The notes: a model not told the origin generated them from the letters alone. DNA of 64,000 bases from Nocardia sienata NBRC 100364 (GCF_001613205.1 NZ_BDBX01000042.1:56458-120457); one strand, 5' to 3'; shown: positions 33,192-42,499, numbered from the stretch's first letter. Program-made: numbers and translations.

Positions 33192-34368
33192 GGCCGGACC
33201 CTTCTGTAACGCGTGGTACTTCTTGAACGTACAGACCGTCGAACCGCTCCAGCAGAGCGTGGATCGCGATCACCGCCACCATCCGGGCCAGGCGCGCGCC
33301 GACGCAGGAGTGCGGACCGAAGCCGAACGCCAGATGCTCCGCGGTCCGGTTGTCCGGATCGATTTCGCCGGCGGCGGGGAACACTGTCTCGTCCCGCCCC
33401 GCGGCCGCCAGGTCGATACGGATATGGGTCCCGGCCACGACCCGCTCGCCGGCGAGGGTCACCGGGGCCAGCGCGGTCCGATGCGTGCTGGTCAGAGGCG
33501 GGTGACAACGCAGCACTTCCTCGACCAGCCGCGGCACCACAGCGGCGTCGGCGGACAACTTCCGCCGCATTCCCGGATCAGCGGCCACACTGGTGACGAG
33601 CGTGGTGAGCAAGTTGGTCAACGGCGCGTAGGCAGCCACGACCAGCGCATGGCACACCCGGATCACGTCGCTGTCCGGTACCGGCTGCGCACCGGCTTCG
33701 ACCACCATCGCCGCCAGCGGGCTGTGGTCCGGACAGGTTCGCAATCGGCTGATGCGACCGCCGAGCCAGTTCGTGAAACTCTCCGCGTGGTCGGCGTGGC
33801 CGGCCAGGAGATCCGCCGATACGGTGCCGGTACGCGAGATCGCCGTCATCGCCCGGAGCCATTCGCGGAATTCGGCGTGGTACCGGTCCTCGCCGCCGAG
33901 CACGGCCGCAAGTACTACGGTCACCAACGGCTCGGTGAACTTCGACCGGAAATCGAGCGGGCGTCCGATCCCGAGCCCGCAAACAAGTTCTTCCGCGGCC
34001 CCGGTGATCTCCGGGCGTAGCCGCTCGAGTACTTCCGGCGCCATACCGCGTAGGGCGATACGCCGCAGCCGCCGATGCTCGGGTCCATCCGCGCAGGCCA
34101 GGCTCGAGGGCATGACCAGATAACTGAGCTGCCTGCCGGTGAGCGCCGAGGAATGGGCGGCTACCGCGCGGGCGGCGTCGGGGCCGAGAGCGAATCGAGA
34201 CGAGAAGCCGGCTGTATCGGCGAGCACATCACGGGCATCGGCGTAGCCCACGGTAACGCGCGGATCCGCTCCGATCTTCGAGCCGGGCTGAGTTTGCTGA
34301 CCCTGCGCGGTGGATTTCGAATCCACCGTACGGTCACCGTCGGCGGCCGGGTGCATGGCCGTGTCCAT
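33124..34368 (-). CDS. cytochrome P450 with atypical I-helix (second in the NRPS operon)
   Basis: A 414-residue P450 and first gene of the operon. Haem loop FGFGPHSCVGARLAR and K-helix EEVLRCHPPL are normal, and ADGPEHRRLRRIAL marks the C-helix. The I-helix reads VVAAYAPLTNLLTTL: the usual acid-alcohol pair (AGxE/DTT) that delivers protons to bound oxygen is missing, with proline and leucine instead. P450s lacking it often perform unusual chemistry or use a substrate hydroxyl. ATG 34368 is assigned; ATG 34356 is possible and would be better spaced from GGAAGG. The end overlaps the following gene. Confidence 0.85.
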   Translation of the reverse strand: MDTAMHPAADGDRTVDSKSTAQGQQTQPGSKIGADPRVTVGYADARDVLADTAGFSSRFALGPDAARAVAAHSSALTGRQLSYLVMPSSLACADGPEHRRLRRIALRGMAPEVLERLRPEITGAAEELVCGLGIGRPLDFRSKFTEPLVTVVLAAVLGGEDRYHAEFREWLRAMTAISRTGTVSADLLAGHADHAESFTNWLGGRISRLRTCPDHSPLAAMVVEAGAQPVPDSDVIRVCHALVVAAYAPLTNLLTTLVTSVAADPGMRRKLSADAAVVPRLVEEVLRCHPPLTSTHRTALAPVTLAGERVVAGTHIRIDLAAAGRDETVFPAAGEIDPDNRTAEHLAFGFGPHSCVGARLARMVAVIAIHALLERFDGLYVQEVPRVTEGSGHVSGQLLFTRTGHCRADPRRTD

Positions 34369-34744
34369 CCTTCCCGCATTCGAGCGCCCCGGCGTCGTAC
34401 TCGGAGCCGGATGCTCGGTCAACTGTAGGACGACGCGATAGATTGCGCAGCCCGAGGCGGATTCCGGTTCGGATCGGACCGGGCCGCCACATCCGGGGCC
34501 GGTCACGCACCACCGTTCGGGAGTCGGGTCGGCGGTCGTCCGAAACCGTTGTCTCGGGTGGCCCGGCCGGCAGTAGCCGACAATGCGCCGGTCGCTGTGC
34601 ACCTGTCCCCGCGCCCGAATCGCAGTACGCGGCCGAGTTGCCGCCGACCGCCGATCCGACTGCTTCAGGCCGCCCGCGAAACCTGTTTCGGCGCCGACGC
34701 ATCCGGCGCCCTGCGGCAGGGCCGGGCTTTCCGGCGTACCGCGA
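34369..34744 (-). other. intergenic stretch upstream of the NRPS/P450 operon, no gene seen
   Basis: About 375 bases between the operon's first gene and the stop of the WYL regulator, which points towards it. Open frames here lack protein-like composition. It should contain the operon promoter. I see no clear operator. Confidence 0.5.
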
Positions 34745-35767
34745 TCACGGGTGCGCCGCCGTCGGTCGGTCGTCCCCGGCCACGGCCTGCCACCGTCGCA
34801 CCAGCCGGCGGCAGGCGGCCACCAACTCCGGGGGCTCCACATCGGCGAGGTCGGTATCGAATGTGGCGAGCAGTCCGGCGACACCGGCCCAGGACCAGGC
34901 ACCGACGGTGAGTCGGCAGTGATCGGAATCGAGGTGCTCGACAACCGATCCACCCGGCGCCCAGCGCGCGACAGTCTCCGCCGGCAGCTTCAGCCGCGCG
35001 CTTCCGGTGCACTCCCACGCGGCGGGAGTGTCCCCACGGTCGTGGGTGCTCATGACCAGGCCGGCGAGATCACCGCCGGGCAGCTCACGGCGTGTGAATC
35101 GAATCCCCGTGGGCGAGTGCAGGTGGAGGCGGTCGAGTCGGTGCACCCGCCAGGCGAGGTCGGCGTGGTCGTATCCGACCAGGTACCACCGGCCCGCCCA
35201 GACCACCAGGTGATGGGGTTCGAGGCGCCTGGCCGGCGAGAACTCGGCGGTACCGGGGTCGGGGCGGGTACCGCAGGGCCCGAGGATTTCGACGATGAGC
35301 ACCTCGTGACGTCGCACGGCACTACCCGCCGCCTGCAACGCGGCCGCCTCGATGGGTTGGGCCGGAAACTCCCAATAGTTCTGCAAACTCGTCAGCCGCA
35401 ACGCCGCCACGGCCGCTCGTAGCCTGACGGGCATGACCTGTTCCAGGGTCTCCAGCGCCCGTTCGGTGTGGTCGGCGAGGCCGGAAACCGTGGTCGGAGC
35501 CGTTTGTAGTGCTATCGCGACCGCGAGCGCTTGGTCCTCGTCGAACTGCAGCGGGGGCAGCGTGTGGCCCGTCCCGAGCCGATAGCCGCCCGCCGGTCCA
35601 CGCAGCGTGACAACCGGATAGTCGAGCGACCGCAGTGTTTCGATATCCCGCCGAACGGTGCGCTCACTGACCTCGAGCCGGGCGGCGAGCGCACCGAGCG
35701 ACCAGCTCCGTCGAGTGGCGAGCAACGACAGCAGGCGCAGTGCGCGCCGGGAGGTATCGGCCACCAT
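34745..35767 (-). CDS. WYL-domain (YafY/DeoR-type) transcriptional regulator
   Basis: A 340-residue regulator with an N-terminal winged HTH (RALRLLSLLATRRSWSLGAL and VSERTVRRDIETLRSLDYP), a middle WYL domain (EPHHLVVWAGRWYLVGYDHADLAWR) and a WCX-type C-terminal domain. ATG 35767 gives the standard MVADTSRRAL start. It is divergent from a flavin monooxygenase gene with 87 bases between starts, so it likely controls that gene; it could also affect the operon downstream. WYL domains sense small ligands or nucleic acids; the signal is unknown. Confidence 0.85.
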   Translation of the reverse strand: MVADTSRRALRLLSLLATRRSWSLGALAARLEVSERTVRRDIETLRSLDYPVVTLRGPAGGYRLGTGHTLPPLQFDEDQALAVAIALQTAPTTVSGLADHTERALETLEQVMPVRLRAAVAALRLTSLQNYWEFPAQPIEAAALQAAGSAVRRHEVLIVEILGPCGTRPDPGTAEFSPARRLEPHHLVVWAGRWYLVGYDHADLAWRVHRLDRLHLHSPTGIRFTRRELPGGDLAGLVMSTHDRGDTPAAWECTGSARLKLPAETVARWAPGGSVVEHLDSDHCRLTVGAWSWAGVAGLLATFDTDLADVEPPELVAACRRLVRRWQAVAGDDRPTAAHP

Positions 35768-35854
35768 TCCAAGGTAGTGGACATTCGATGGCCACCACCG
35801 ATGGCAGTGTCGGTCCGGCAATCGTCCGACAACAGCTCGAGGAGCCGGAACACA

Positions 35855-37099
35855 ATGCGCATCATCATCGTCGGCGGCGGAATCGGCGGCTTGGCGCTGG
35901 CCGCCGGACTACGCCGGCACGAGTTCGATGTATCGGTCTTCGATCGCGATCTCGACGTCGCGGAGACCGGTGGCTACCACATCACACTCGACGGCCGTGC
36001 ACAGGCGGCGCTCCGGGAACTCGTCGCACCGGAGATCTTCGAACGACTTCTGCGGTCGGCGTCGGCATTGCGGCTGCGTGACCGGGACGCACTCTGGGAT
36101 CGGCGCGGGCGCCTGTTGGCATACGGGCCGCGGCTCGAGGACAGCCCCAGCGTGGATATCGACCGCATCACCCTGCGGACCGTGCTGGCCGACGCGGTCG
36201 GACCCGACCTGAGTCTGGGCCGGACGGTCACCGAGATCGCCCGCACCGCGGACGGCGAACCGTCGGCGGTCTTCGCGGACGGACCCGCGTGCCGGGGAGA
36301 TCTCCTGGTAGGCGCGGACGGTGCCCACTCGACGGTCGCCCGGTATCTGGCAGGCGGCCCCACCAGCGAACCCACGGGGATAATCGGCTTCTCCGGGCGG
36401 ACCGGCGCCGAACACCTCGGCATATCCGAGCGGCAACGACTCGGAACGCGCTCGAGTATGGCGATCGGCCCGCGCACCACGGCGTTGTATATCGGTTTCC
36501 TCGACCCGGTGGCCAACGCCGTGCTCGACGCGCCGGAGGGCCGGGAAGCGGTCACCACCGGACCGACCTATATCTGGGGCGCCATGTTTCCCGAGTCCGC
36601 CGCGACCGAGGCGATGCGCACGCTCCGCGGCACCGCCCTGCGGTCCGCGCTGCTCACCGCTTTCGACCGTGGCGGCTGGAGCCGGCGCACGCTCGAGGTC
36701 GTCGCACGAGCCGAGCCCGGCAGTATCGCCGCCTTCCGCTTCAACGCGGCGTCGACCCGGGCCCGGGACCTGGCGCCGTGGGCCGCCGGCTCTGTCACAG
36801 CCCTCGGCGATGCCGTCCACGCCACCCCGCCCACCGCGGGTATGGGTGCCGGAGCCGCCATCCGGGATGCCGCGAGTCTGGTCGCGAACCTGCGCGCGGT
36901 CGCTTCCGGTACGATCACGCTGCCCGTCGCCGTGAGCCGGTTCGAGGCGGAGATGCGGGTACGGGGAAGCGAAACCCTCTCCGCGGCCATGCGGACGGTC
37001 CGCTGGATGCGAGCCACCGGTACACCGCTCGGCGCGGCGATCACCGCGACAGCGATCCCGATACTGGCCGCCGCCAACATGCTCGGGGGCAGACGCTGA
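35855..37099 (+). CDS. FAD-dependent aromatic-type monooxygenase
   Basis: A 414-residue flavoprotein monooxygenase (PHBH/TetX-like). FAD fold RIIIVGGGIGGLALAAGLRRH at the start, the DG motif DLLVGADGAHSTVARYLAGG and the second FAD motif VTALGDAVHATPPTAGMGAGAAIRDA. This group hydroxylates aromatic or polyketide-like substrates with NAD(P)H. ATG 35855 follows GGAGCCGGAA. The gene is divergent from the WYL regulator, which probably governs it. Its closeness to the P450/NRPS operon is suggestive but not evidence of a shared pathway. Confidence 0.85.
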   Translation: MRIIIVGGGIGGLALAAGLRRHEFDVSVFDRDLDVAETGGYHITLDGRAQAALRELVAPEIFERLLRSASALRLRDRDALWDRRGRLLAYGPRLEDSPSVDIDRITLRTVLADAVGPDLSLGRTVTEIARTADGEPSAVFADGPACRGDLLVGADGAHSTVARYLAGGPTSEPTGIIGFSGRTGAEHLGISERQRLGTRSSMAIGPRTTALYIGFLDPVANAVLDAPEGREAVTTGPTYIWGAMFPESAATEAMRTLRGTALRSALLTAFDRGGWSRRTLEVVARAEPGSIAAFRFNAASTRARDLAPWAAGSVTALGDAVHATPPTAGMGAGAAIRDAASLVANLRAVASGTITLPVAVSRFEAEMRVRGSETLSAAMRTVRWMRATGTPLGAAITATAIPILAAANMLGGRR

Positions 37100-37148
37100 A
37101 TCGACCGCCCGGCCGTGCCCAGCGAACAGGTCCGGCAACGCGTGACGA

Positions 37149-37433
37149 TGGTGGCGGACCCGCGTCGGTTCACCTTGGCGCGACGTGCCGCCGCAGTACG
37201 GACCCTGGCAGGCGATCGATAGCCTGTTCCGGCGCCGGCAACGCGCCGGAGCATGGGTTTTCGTCCTGAAAATGCTGCAGGCCTTCGCCGAGGCCAGTGG
37301 TGAAATCGACTGGCAGGCGAGTGTGGATTCCATGATCATGCGCGCCCACCAGCACGCTGCCGGAGCCCGCCGCAACCGGCCCAACTCCGACAACGGCGCG
37401 TTACGGTGGAGCACGAAGACCTCCGGTAGGTGA
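37149..37433 (+). mobile_element. IS5-family transposase fragment
   Basis: About 95 codons match the N-terminal half of actinobacterial IS5-type transposases: WRTRVGSPWRDVPPQYGPWQ, a SLFRRRQRAGAW segment and the conserved VDSMIMRAHQHAAGARR. A stop (TGA) lies just upstream in the same frame, and the frame ends 15 residues after the HQHAAGARR motif, where the catalytic part should continue. No matching 3' half is seen, so this is a dead remnant. It borders a 13-bp inverted repeat at its end. Confidence 0.8.
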
Positions 37434-37475
37434 CTGCGTTCCTGGACAGCTCGCACTTCACTCGGAGGTCTTCGT
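37413..37475. repeat. 13-bp inverted repeat at the IS fragment end
   Basis: ACGAAGACCTCCG (37413-37425) is repeated exactly inverted at 37463-37475, with 37 bases between and TTTT within the next four bases. It overlaps the last codons of the transposase fragment. It can act as a terminator, or be an IS end structure. Confidence 0.6.
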
Positions 37476-37529
37476 TTTGTCAGCCCACCACGCCGTCACC
37501 AACGTCCGTGGTCAGTACACCTGGTCAGT

Positions 37530-37865
37530 TCAGGGAAGAACCTGCGGGACCACGTCGGGGTTCACCGCACCGACCAAGGCGCCGATCAGCCCACCGAGGA
37601 TCGGCCCACCGGAACCCGTGGCCGAACCGACCGCCGAGCCGATACCGGCGCCCAGAGCAGCGCCGTTCAACACGGGATCGGGGTACTGGGCGCCCGGGTT
37701 GGTCTTGACCTCCTGAGGCTCCTCCAGCGGAATACCGGCAATCGGCGTGGCCTGCGCATCGGCCATCGGCCCGGCGTCGGCGGAAGCGCCCCCGGCGACG
37801 ACCGTGGCGGCGATCAGCGGCAGCGTCGAGGCGACGACGGTTTTGACGACATTGTTCGAGATCAT
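37530..37865 (-). CDS. secreted small protein with glycine-zipper region
   Basis: A 111-residue protein. ATG 37865 follows AAGGG and opens a signal peptide (KTVVASTLPLIAATVVAGGASADA) with cleavage likely after ASA. The mature part has a Pro-rich stretch, then a glycine-zipper (LGAGIGSAVGSATGSGGPIL, continuing GGLIGALVGA), which usually inserts into membranes or self-associates. Similar short proteins with this layout are common in Nocardia. The function is not known; the ORF can be extended upstream, but only through the ribosome site. Confidence 0.7.
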   Translation of the reverse strand: MISNNVVKTVVASTLPLIAATVVAGGASADAGPMADAQATPIAGIPLEEPQEVKTNPGAQYPDPVLNGAALGAGIGSAVGSATGSGGPILGGLIGALVGAVNPDVVPQVLP

Positions 37866-38207
37866 TGCTAGCCCTTCGAACGAGTTGTGAAGTTGCCGAA
37901 GGGTATCCGTCAACACGGCAGCTCCCCACCGCTGGAAAGGCTCTGACAGCGAATTCCCGCCGCGGCCACAGTCATAGGGTCTATCGGCACGCCTGCCGAG
38001 GAGCGATCGTTCGAGTCGTTCCGGCCGTCAGGCCAGTGGGTCGTCTTCACCGTGCACCCGCCACTCGACTCCAGTTCAGCAAGCAGAAACTACCACCGCA
38101 CCAGTGCCCACCACCTGTAGCGCTGTCCCCCGCCGGATACGTCCGTAGGATGAATCAGCCGTCCGTGGCGACTGGATCGTCGAACTCGACCCACTCCCGT
38201 CCCGGCA
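37866..38207. other. intergenic stretch, no gene seen
   Basis: About 340 bases between the secreted protein start and the VapC remnant. No protein-like frame on either strand. Given the IS fragment and VapC debris beside it, it is probably decayed accessory DNA. Confidence 0.5.
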
Positions 38208-38414
38208 TCATGGCGTTATGGCTGTGACGCCATCGAGATCACCGAACTTCGCCAACGTATCGAGGGAAACGACGGCACGACCGGTTTCCGCAGCATGCGC
38301 TGCGATGATCAGATCGTGTGCGCCGCGTGGTCTACCCGATCGACGCACCTGCGCCAGGAGTTGGGCGTGGCGAGTGGCTGTGGCGTCGGTGTATTCGAGA
38401 TTATCTGAATCCAA
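38208..38414 (-). pseudogene. C-terminal remnant of a VapC-type PIN-domain toxin
   Basis: Sixty-eight codons match the C-terminal half of VapC ribonuclease toxins: RGAHDLIIAAHAAETGRAVV, then SLDTLAKFGDLDGV, with the two conserved Asp residues of the PIN active site. VapC is normally about 130 residues; the N-terminal half, with its own catalytic Asp, is missing, and an in-frame TAG lies four codons before the first codon assigned. No antitoxin gene is visible. The remnant lies between tuf's terminator and the secreted-protein gene. Confidence 0.7.
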
Positions 38415-38471
38415 CGGGTCGGGCTACGCCTGGGGGTGGTTCATCTCGTGCATCCTGCCGTACGAAACGAA

Positions 38472-38503
38472 AACGGCGCCGCCCCTTGCGGAGCGGCGCC
38501 GTT
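38472..38503 (-). terminator. tuf terminator
   Basis: AACGGCGCCGC (38472-38482) pairs with GCGGCGCCGTT (38493-38503) over a ten-base loop. On the minus strand the stem starts 18 bases after the tuf stop and is followed by TTTTCGTTTCG, a good Rho-independent terminator for the str operon. Confidence 0.85.
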
Positions 38504-38520
38504 CCCAGCGATTCAGTGAA

Positions 38521-39711
38521 TCACTTGATGATCTTCGTGACGCGACCGGCGCCGACGGTGCGGCCACCCTCGCGGATCGCGAAGCGCAGACCCTCGTCCA
38601 TGGCGACCGGCTGGATCAGCTTCACCGACATCTCGGTGTTGTCGCCGGGCATCACCATTTCGGTGCCCTCGGGCAGGGTCACAACGCCCGTCACGTCAGT
38701 CGTACGGAAGTAGAACTGCGGACGGTAGTTGTTGAAGAACGGGGTGTGGCGGCCACCCTCGTCCTTGGACAGGATGTAGGCCTGACCCTCGAACTCGGTG
38801 TGCGGGGTGGTGGTGCCCGGCTTGATGACGACCTGGCCGCGCTCCACGTCCTCGCGCTTGATGCCACGGATCAGCAGACCCGCGTTGTCACCGGCCTGCG
38901 CGGTGTCCAGCATCTTGCGGAACATTTCGATACCGGTGATGGTGGTCTTGGTCTTCTCCGGACGGATGCCGACGATCTCGACTTCCTCGTTGAGGTTGAC
39001 CACACCGCGCTCCACACGACCGGTGACGACGGTGCCACGACCGGTGATGGTGAAGACGTCCTCGATCGGCATCAGGAACGGCTTGTCGGTCTCACGCACC
39101 GGGTCCGGGATGGACTCGTCGACCGCGTTCATCAGCTCGATGATGGATTCGCTCCACTTCTCGTCGCCCTCCAGCGCCTTCAGGCCGGAAACGCGCACCA
39201 CGGGGGCGTCCTCGTCGAACTCCTGCGAAGCCAGCAGCTCGCGGACCTCCATCTCGACGAGCTCGAGGATTTCCTCGTCGTCGACCATGTCCGACTTGTT
39301 CAGCGCGACCAGGATGTAGGGCACGCCGACCTGACGGGCGAGCAGCACGTGCTCACGGGTCTGCGGCATCGGGCCGTCGGTGGCCGCGACCACCAGGATG
39401 GCGCCGTCCATCTGCGCCGCACCGGTGATCATGTTCTTGATGTAGTCGGCGTGACCGGGGGCGTCTACGTGGGCGTAGTGGCGCTTCTCGGTCTGGTACT
39501 CGACGTGGGAGATGTTGATCGTGATACCACGAGCCTTCTCCTCCGGCGCCTTGTCGATCTGATCGAAGGCAAAGCTCTCGTTCAGATCCGGATACTTCTC
39601 CGCCAGCACCTTGGTGATCGCAGCCGTCAGCGTGGTCTTGCCGTGGTCGACGTGACCGATGGTGCCGATGTTGACGTGCGGCTTCGTCCGCTCGAACTTC
39701 GCCTTCGCCAC
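38521..39711 (-). CDS. tuf: elongation factor Tu
   Basis: GTPase of 396 residues, delivering aminoacyl-tRNA to the ribosome. The P-loop GHVDHGKTT, switch II DAPGHADY, NKSD and the C-terminal GGRTVGAGRVTKI are all present, and the length is standard. It is the last gene of the str operon, 87 bases downstream of fusA, and is followed by a strong terminator. The sequence is ordinary for an actinobacterium. Confidence 0.98.
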   Translation of the reverse strand: MAKAKFERTKPHVNIGTIGHVDHGKTTLTAAITKVLAEKYPDLNESFAFDQIDKAPEEKARGITINISHVEYQTEKRHYAHVDAPGHADYIKNMITGAAQMDGAILVVAATDGPMPQTREHVLLARQVGVPYILVALNKSDMVDDEEILELVEMEVRELLASQEFDEDAPVVRVSGLKALEGDEKWSESIIELMNAVDESIPDPVRETDKPFLMPIEDVFTITGRGTVVTGRVERGVVNLNEEVEIVGIRPEKTKTTITGIEMFRKMLDTAQAGDNAGLLIRGIKREDVERGQVVIKPGTTTPHTEFEGQAYILSKDEGGRHTPFFNNYRPQFYFRTTDVTGVVTLPEGTEMVMPGDNTEMSVKLIQPVAMDEGLRFAIREGGRTVGAGRVTKIIK

Positions 39712-39798
39712 TGTGGTGTCCTCCTGGACTTGTTGTTGCTTGCAGTTGCAGCAGTGCGGATTGATTTACAAGGGGGTCGTGCAGACGACCGGGCGATA

Positions 39799-41901
39799 TT
39801 ACTCGCCGGTCGCCTTGGCGATGATCTCCTTCGACACGTTGGCCGGAACCTCCGCGTACGAATCGAACACCATGGAGTAGTTCGCCCGGCCCTGGGTCTT
39901 CGACCGCAGGTCACCGATGTAACCGAACATCTCCGAGAGCGGAACCAGCGCCTTGACGACACGGGCACCACTGCGTTCCTCCATGGCCTGGATCTGGCCA
40001 CGGCGGGAGTTCAGGTCGCCGATCACATCGCCCATGTAGTCCTCGGGCGTGGTGACCTCGACCGCCATCAGCGGTTCGAGGATCACCGGACCGGCCTTAC
40101 GGGCCGCTTCCTTCAGGGCCTGCGCGCCGGCGATCTTGAACGCCATCTCCGAGGAGTCGACGTCGTGGTACGCACCGTCGAGCAGCAGCACCTTCAGGTT
40201 GACCAGCGGGTAACCGGCGAGCACACCGTACTGCATGGCGTCCTGTGCGCCCGCGTCGACCGAAGGGATGTATTCCTTCGGCACGCGGCCACCGGTGACC
40301 TTGTTCTCGAACTCGTAGGTGGCGCCGTCTTCACCGACGAACGGCTCGAGCGCGATGATGACCTTCGCGAACTGACCCGAACCACCCGTCTGCTTCTTGT
40401 GGGTGAATTCGAGCTTCTCCACCTTCTTGGTGATCGTCTCGCGGTAGGCCACCTGCGGCTTGCCGACGTTCGCCTCGACCTTGAATTCGCGCTTCATCCG
40501 GTCGACCAGGATGTCCAGGTGCAGCTCGCCCATACCGCCGATGACGGTCTGGCCGGTCTCCTGGTCCAGCTTCACCGTGAAGGTCGGGTCCTCTTCGGCG
40601 AGCTTCTGGATCGCGGTGCCCAGCTTCTCCTGGTCGGACTTGGTCTTGGGCTCGATGGAGACCTCGATGACCGGGTCCGGGAAGGTCATGGACTCCAGCA
40701 CGATCTGGTTGTTCGGATCGCACAGGGTGTCGCCGGTGGTGGTGTCCTTCAGGCCGATGACCGCGTAGATGTGGCCGGCGCTGACCTGTGGTACCGGGTT
40801 CTCCTTGTTGGAGTGCATCTGGAACAGCTTGCCCAGCCGCTCCTTCTTACCCTTGGTCGCGTTGATGACCTGGGCACCGGAGTCGACCTTGCCCGAGTAG
40901 ACGCGGACGTAGGTCAGCTTGCCGAAGAACGGGTGCACCGCGATCTTGAACGCCAGGGCCGCGAACGGCTCGTCGGCGCTCGGCTTACGGGTGATGACCT
41001 CGTCTTCCTTGCCGGGCACGTGGCCCTGCACGGATTCGACATCCAGCGGCGAGGGCAGGTAGTCCACCACGGCGTCGAGCATGGGCTGCACGCCCTTGTT
41101 CTTGAACGCCGAACCACACAGCACCGGGTACAGCTCGGAGTTGACCGTCAGCTTGCGAATAGCGCCCTTGATCTCGTCGATCGAGAGCTCCTCGCCGCCG
41201 AAGAACTTCTCCAGCAGGGCCTCGTCCGATTCGGCGACGGTCTCGAGCAGTTCCTGCCGGTACTGCTCGGCCTTCTCCTGCAGATCGGCCGGGATTTCCT
41301 GGACCTCGTACTTCTCACCGAGCTTGGTCTCGCCGGTCCAGACCTTCGCGTTCATCTCGACCAGGTCGACGATGCCCTCGAAGGAGTCCTCCGCGCCGAT
41401 CGGCAGCTGGATGACCAGCGGCTTGGCGCCGAGGCGGTCCTTGATGGTCTGCACGGTGAAGTAGAAGTCGGCACCGAGCTTGTCCATCTTGTTGACGAAA
41501 CAGATCCGCGGCACGTCGTACTTGTCCGCCTGCCGCCACACCTGCTCGGACTGCGGTTCCACGCCCTCCTTGCCGTCGAAGACGGCAACGGCGCCATCGA
41601 GAACCCGCAGGCTGCGCTCCACCTCGACGGTGAAGTCCACGTGCCCCGGGGTGTCGATGATATTGATCTGATTCTGGTTCCAGAAGCAGGTCACCGCCGC
41701 GGAGGTGATGGTGATACCGCGCTCCTGCTCCTGCTCCATCCAGTCGGTGGTCGACGCCCCGTCATGGGTTTCGCCGATCTTGTAGTTCACACCGGTGTAG
41801 AAGAGGATGCGTTCGGTGGTAGTGGTCTTGCCCGCATCGATGTGGGCCATGATGCCGATGTTGCGGACCTTGTTCAGGTCGGTGAGCACGTCCTGTGCCA
41901 C
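39799..41901 (-). CDS. fusA: elongation factor G
   Basis: Translocase GTPase of 700 residues. P-loop AHIDAGKTT, DTPGHVDFTVEVERSL, NKMDK, and the C-terminal domains up to SMVFDSYAEVPANV are intact. It starts with GTG at 41901 behind GGGGAAGA. It lies between rpsG (126 bases upstream) and tuf in the order rpsL-rpsG-fusA-tuf shared by nearly all bacteria. Confidence 0.98.
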   Translation of the reverse strand: MAQDVLTDLNKVRNIGIMAHIDAGKTTTTERILFYTGVNYKIGETHDGASTTDWMEQEQERGITITSAAVTCFWNQNQINIIDTPGHVDFTVEVERSLRVLDGAVAVFDGKEGVEPQSEQVWRQADKYDVPRICFVNKMDKLGADFYFTVQTIKDRLGAKPLVIQLPIGAEDSFEGIVDLVEMNAKVWTGETKLGEKYEVQEIPADLQEKAEQYRQELLETVAESDEALLEKFFGGEELSIDEIKGAIRKLTVNSELYPVLCGSAFKNKGVQPMLDAVVDYLPSPLDVESVQGHVPGKEDEVITRKPSADEPFAALAFKIAVHPFFGKLTYVRVYSGKVDSGAQVINATKGKKERLGKLFQMHSNKENPVPQVSAGHIYAVIGLKDTTTGDTLCDPNNQIVLESMTFPDPVIEVSIEPKTKSDQEKLGTAIQKLAEEDPTFTVKLDQETGQTVIGGMGELHLDILVDRMKREFKVEANVGKPQVAYRETITKKVEKLEFTHKKQTGGSGQFAKVIIALEPFVGEDGATYEFENKVTGGRVPKEYIPSVDAGAQDAMQYGVLAGYPLVNLKVLLLDGAYHDVDSSEMAFKIAGAQALKEAARKAGPVILEPLMAVEVTTPEDYMGDVIGDLNSRRGQIQAMEERSGARVVKALVPLSEMFGYIGDLRSKTQGRANYSMVFDSYAEVPANVSKEIIAKATGE

Positions 41902-42027
41902 GGAAATCTTCCCCGCTCGTAGCTAGTTGGGATTTTCGCCGACGACCGATCGGTCGTCATCTGTCGTCAAAGCGGAAGCAGAGCTTCCGTAAGCCTCCCG
42001 ACCCCGGAGCGATGGGCCGGGCAGACA

Positions 42028-42498
42028 TCACCAGCGATAGTGCGCGAAGGCCCGGTTGGACTCGGCCATCTTGTGAGTGTCCTCACGACGCTTCACCGAG
42101 GCGCCCAGGCCGTTGCTGGCATCGAGCAGTTCGTTGGCCAGGCGCTCGACCATCGTCTTCTCCCGGCGGGCCCGGGAGAAGTTGACCAGCCAGCGCAGGG
42201 CCAGGGTGTTGGCGCGGCCGGGACGGACCTCGACCGGCACCTGGTAGGTGGCGCCACCGACGCGGCGGGGCTTGACCTCGAGCGACGGCTTGACATTGTC
42301 CAGCGCGCGCTTGAGCGTGACGACCGGATCGGTGCCCGTCTTCTCACGCGCCTGCTCCAACGCACCGTAGACGATGCGTTCGGCGGTGGACTTCTTGCCG
42401 TCGAGCAGGATCTTGTTGACCAGCTGCGTCACCAGCGGCGACCCGTAGACCGGGTCGTTGATCAGCGGACGCTTGGGAGCGGGGCCCTTGCGCGGCAT
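42028..42498 (-). CDS. rpsG: 30S ribosomal protein S7
   Basis: Binds 16S rRNA and starts assembly of the 30S head. 156 residues, the usual length, with MPRKGPAPKR at the start, VGGATYQVPVEVRP in the middle and the AHYRW C-terminus. Its start is one base after the rpsL stop, so the pair is coupled. Confidence 0.98.
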   Translation of the reverse strand: MPRKGPAPKRPLINDPVYGSPLVTQLVNKILLDGKKSTAERIVYGALEQAREKTGTDPVVTLKRALDNVKPSLEVKPRRVGGATYQVPVEVRPGRANTLALRWLVNFSRARREKTMVERLANELLDASNGLGASVKRREDTHKMAESNRAFAHYRW

Positions 42499-42499
42499 A

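Noticed and set aside
38218..41922. 1234-codon open frame on the plus strand
   Set aside because: Opposite tuf and fusA, both certain genes. The frame continues across the gap only because stop codons are rare in this GC-rich sequence.
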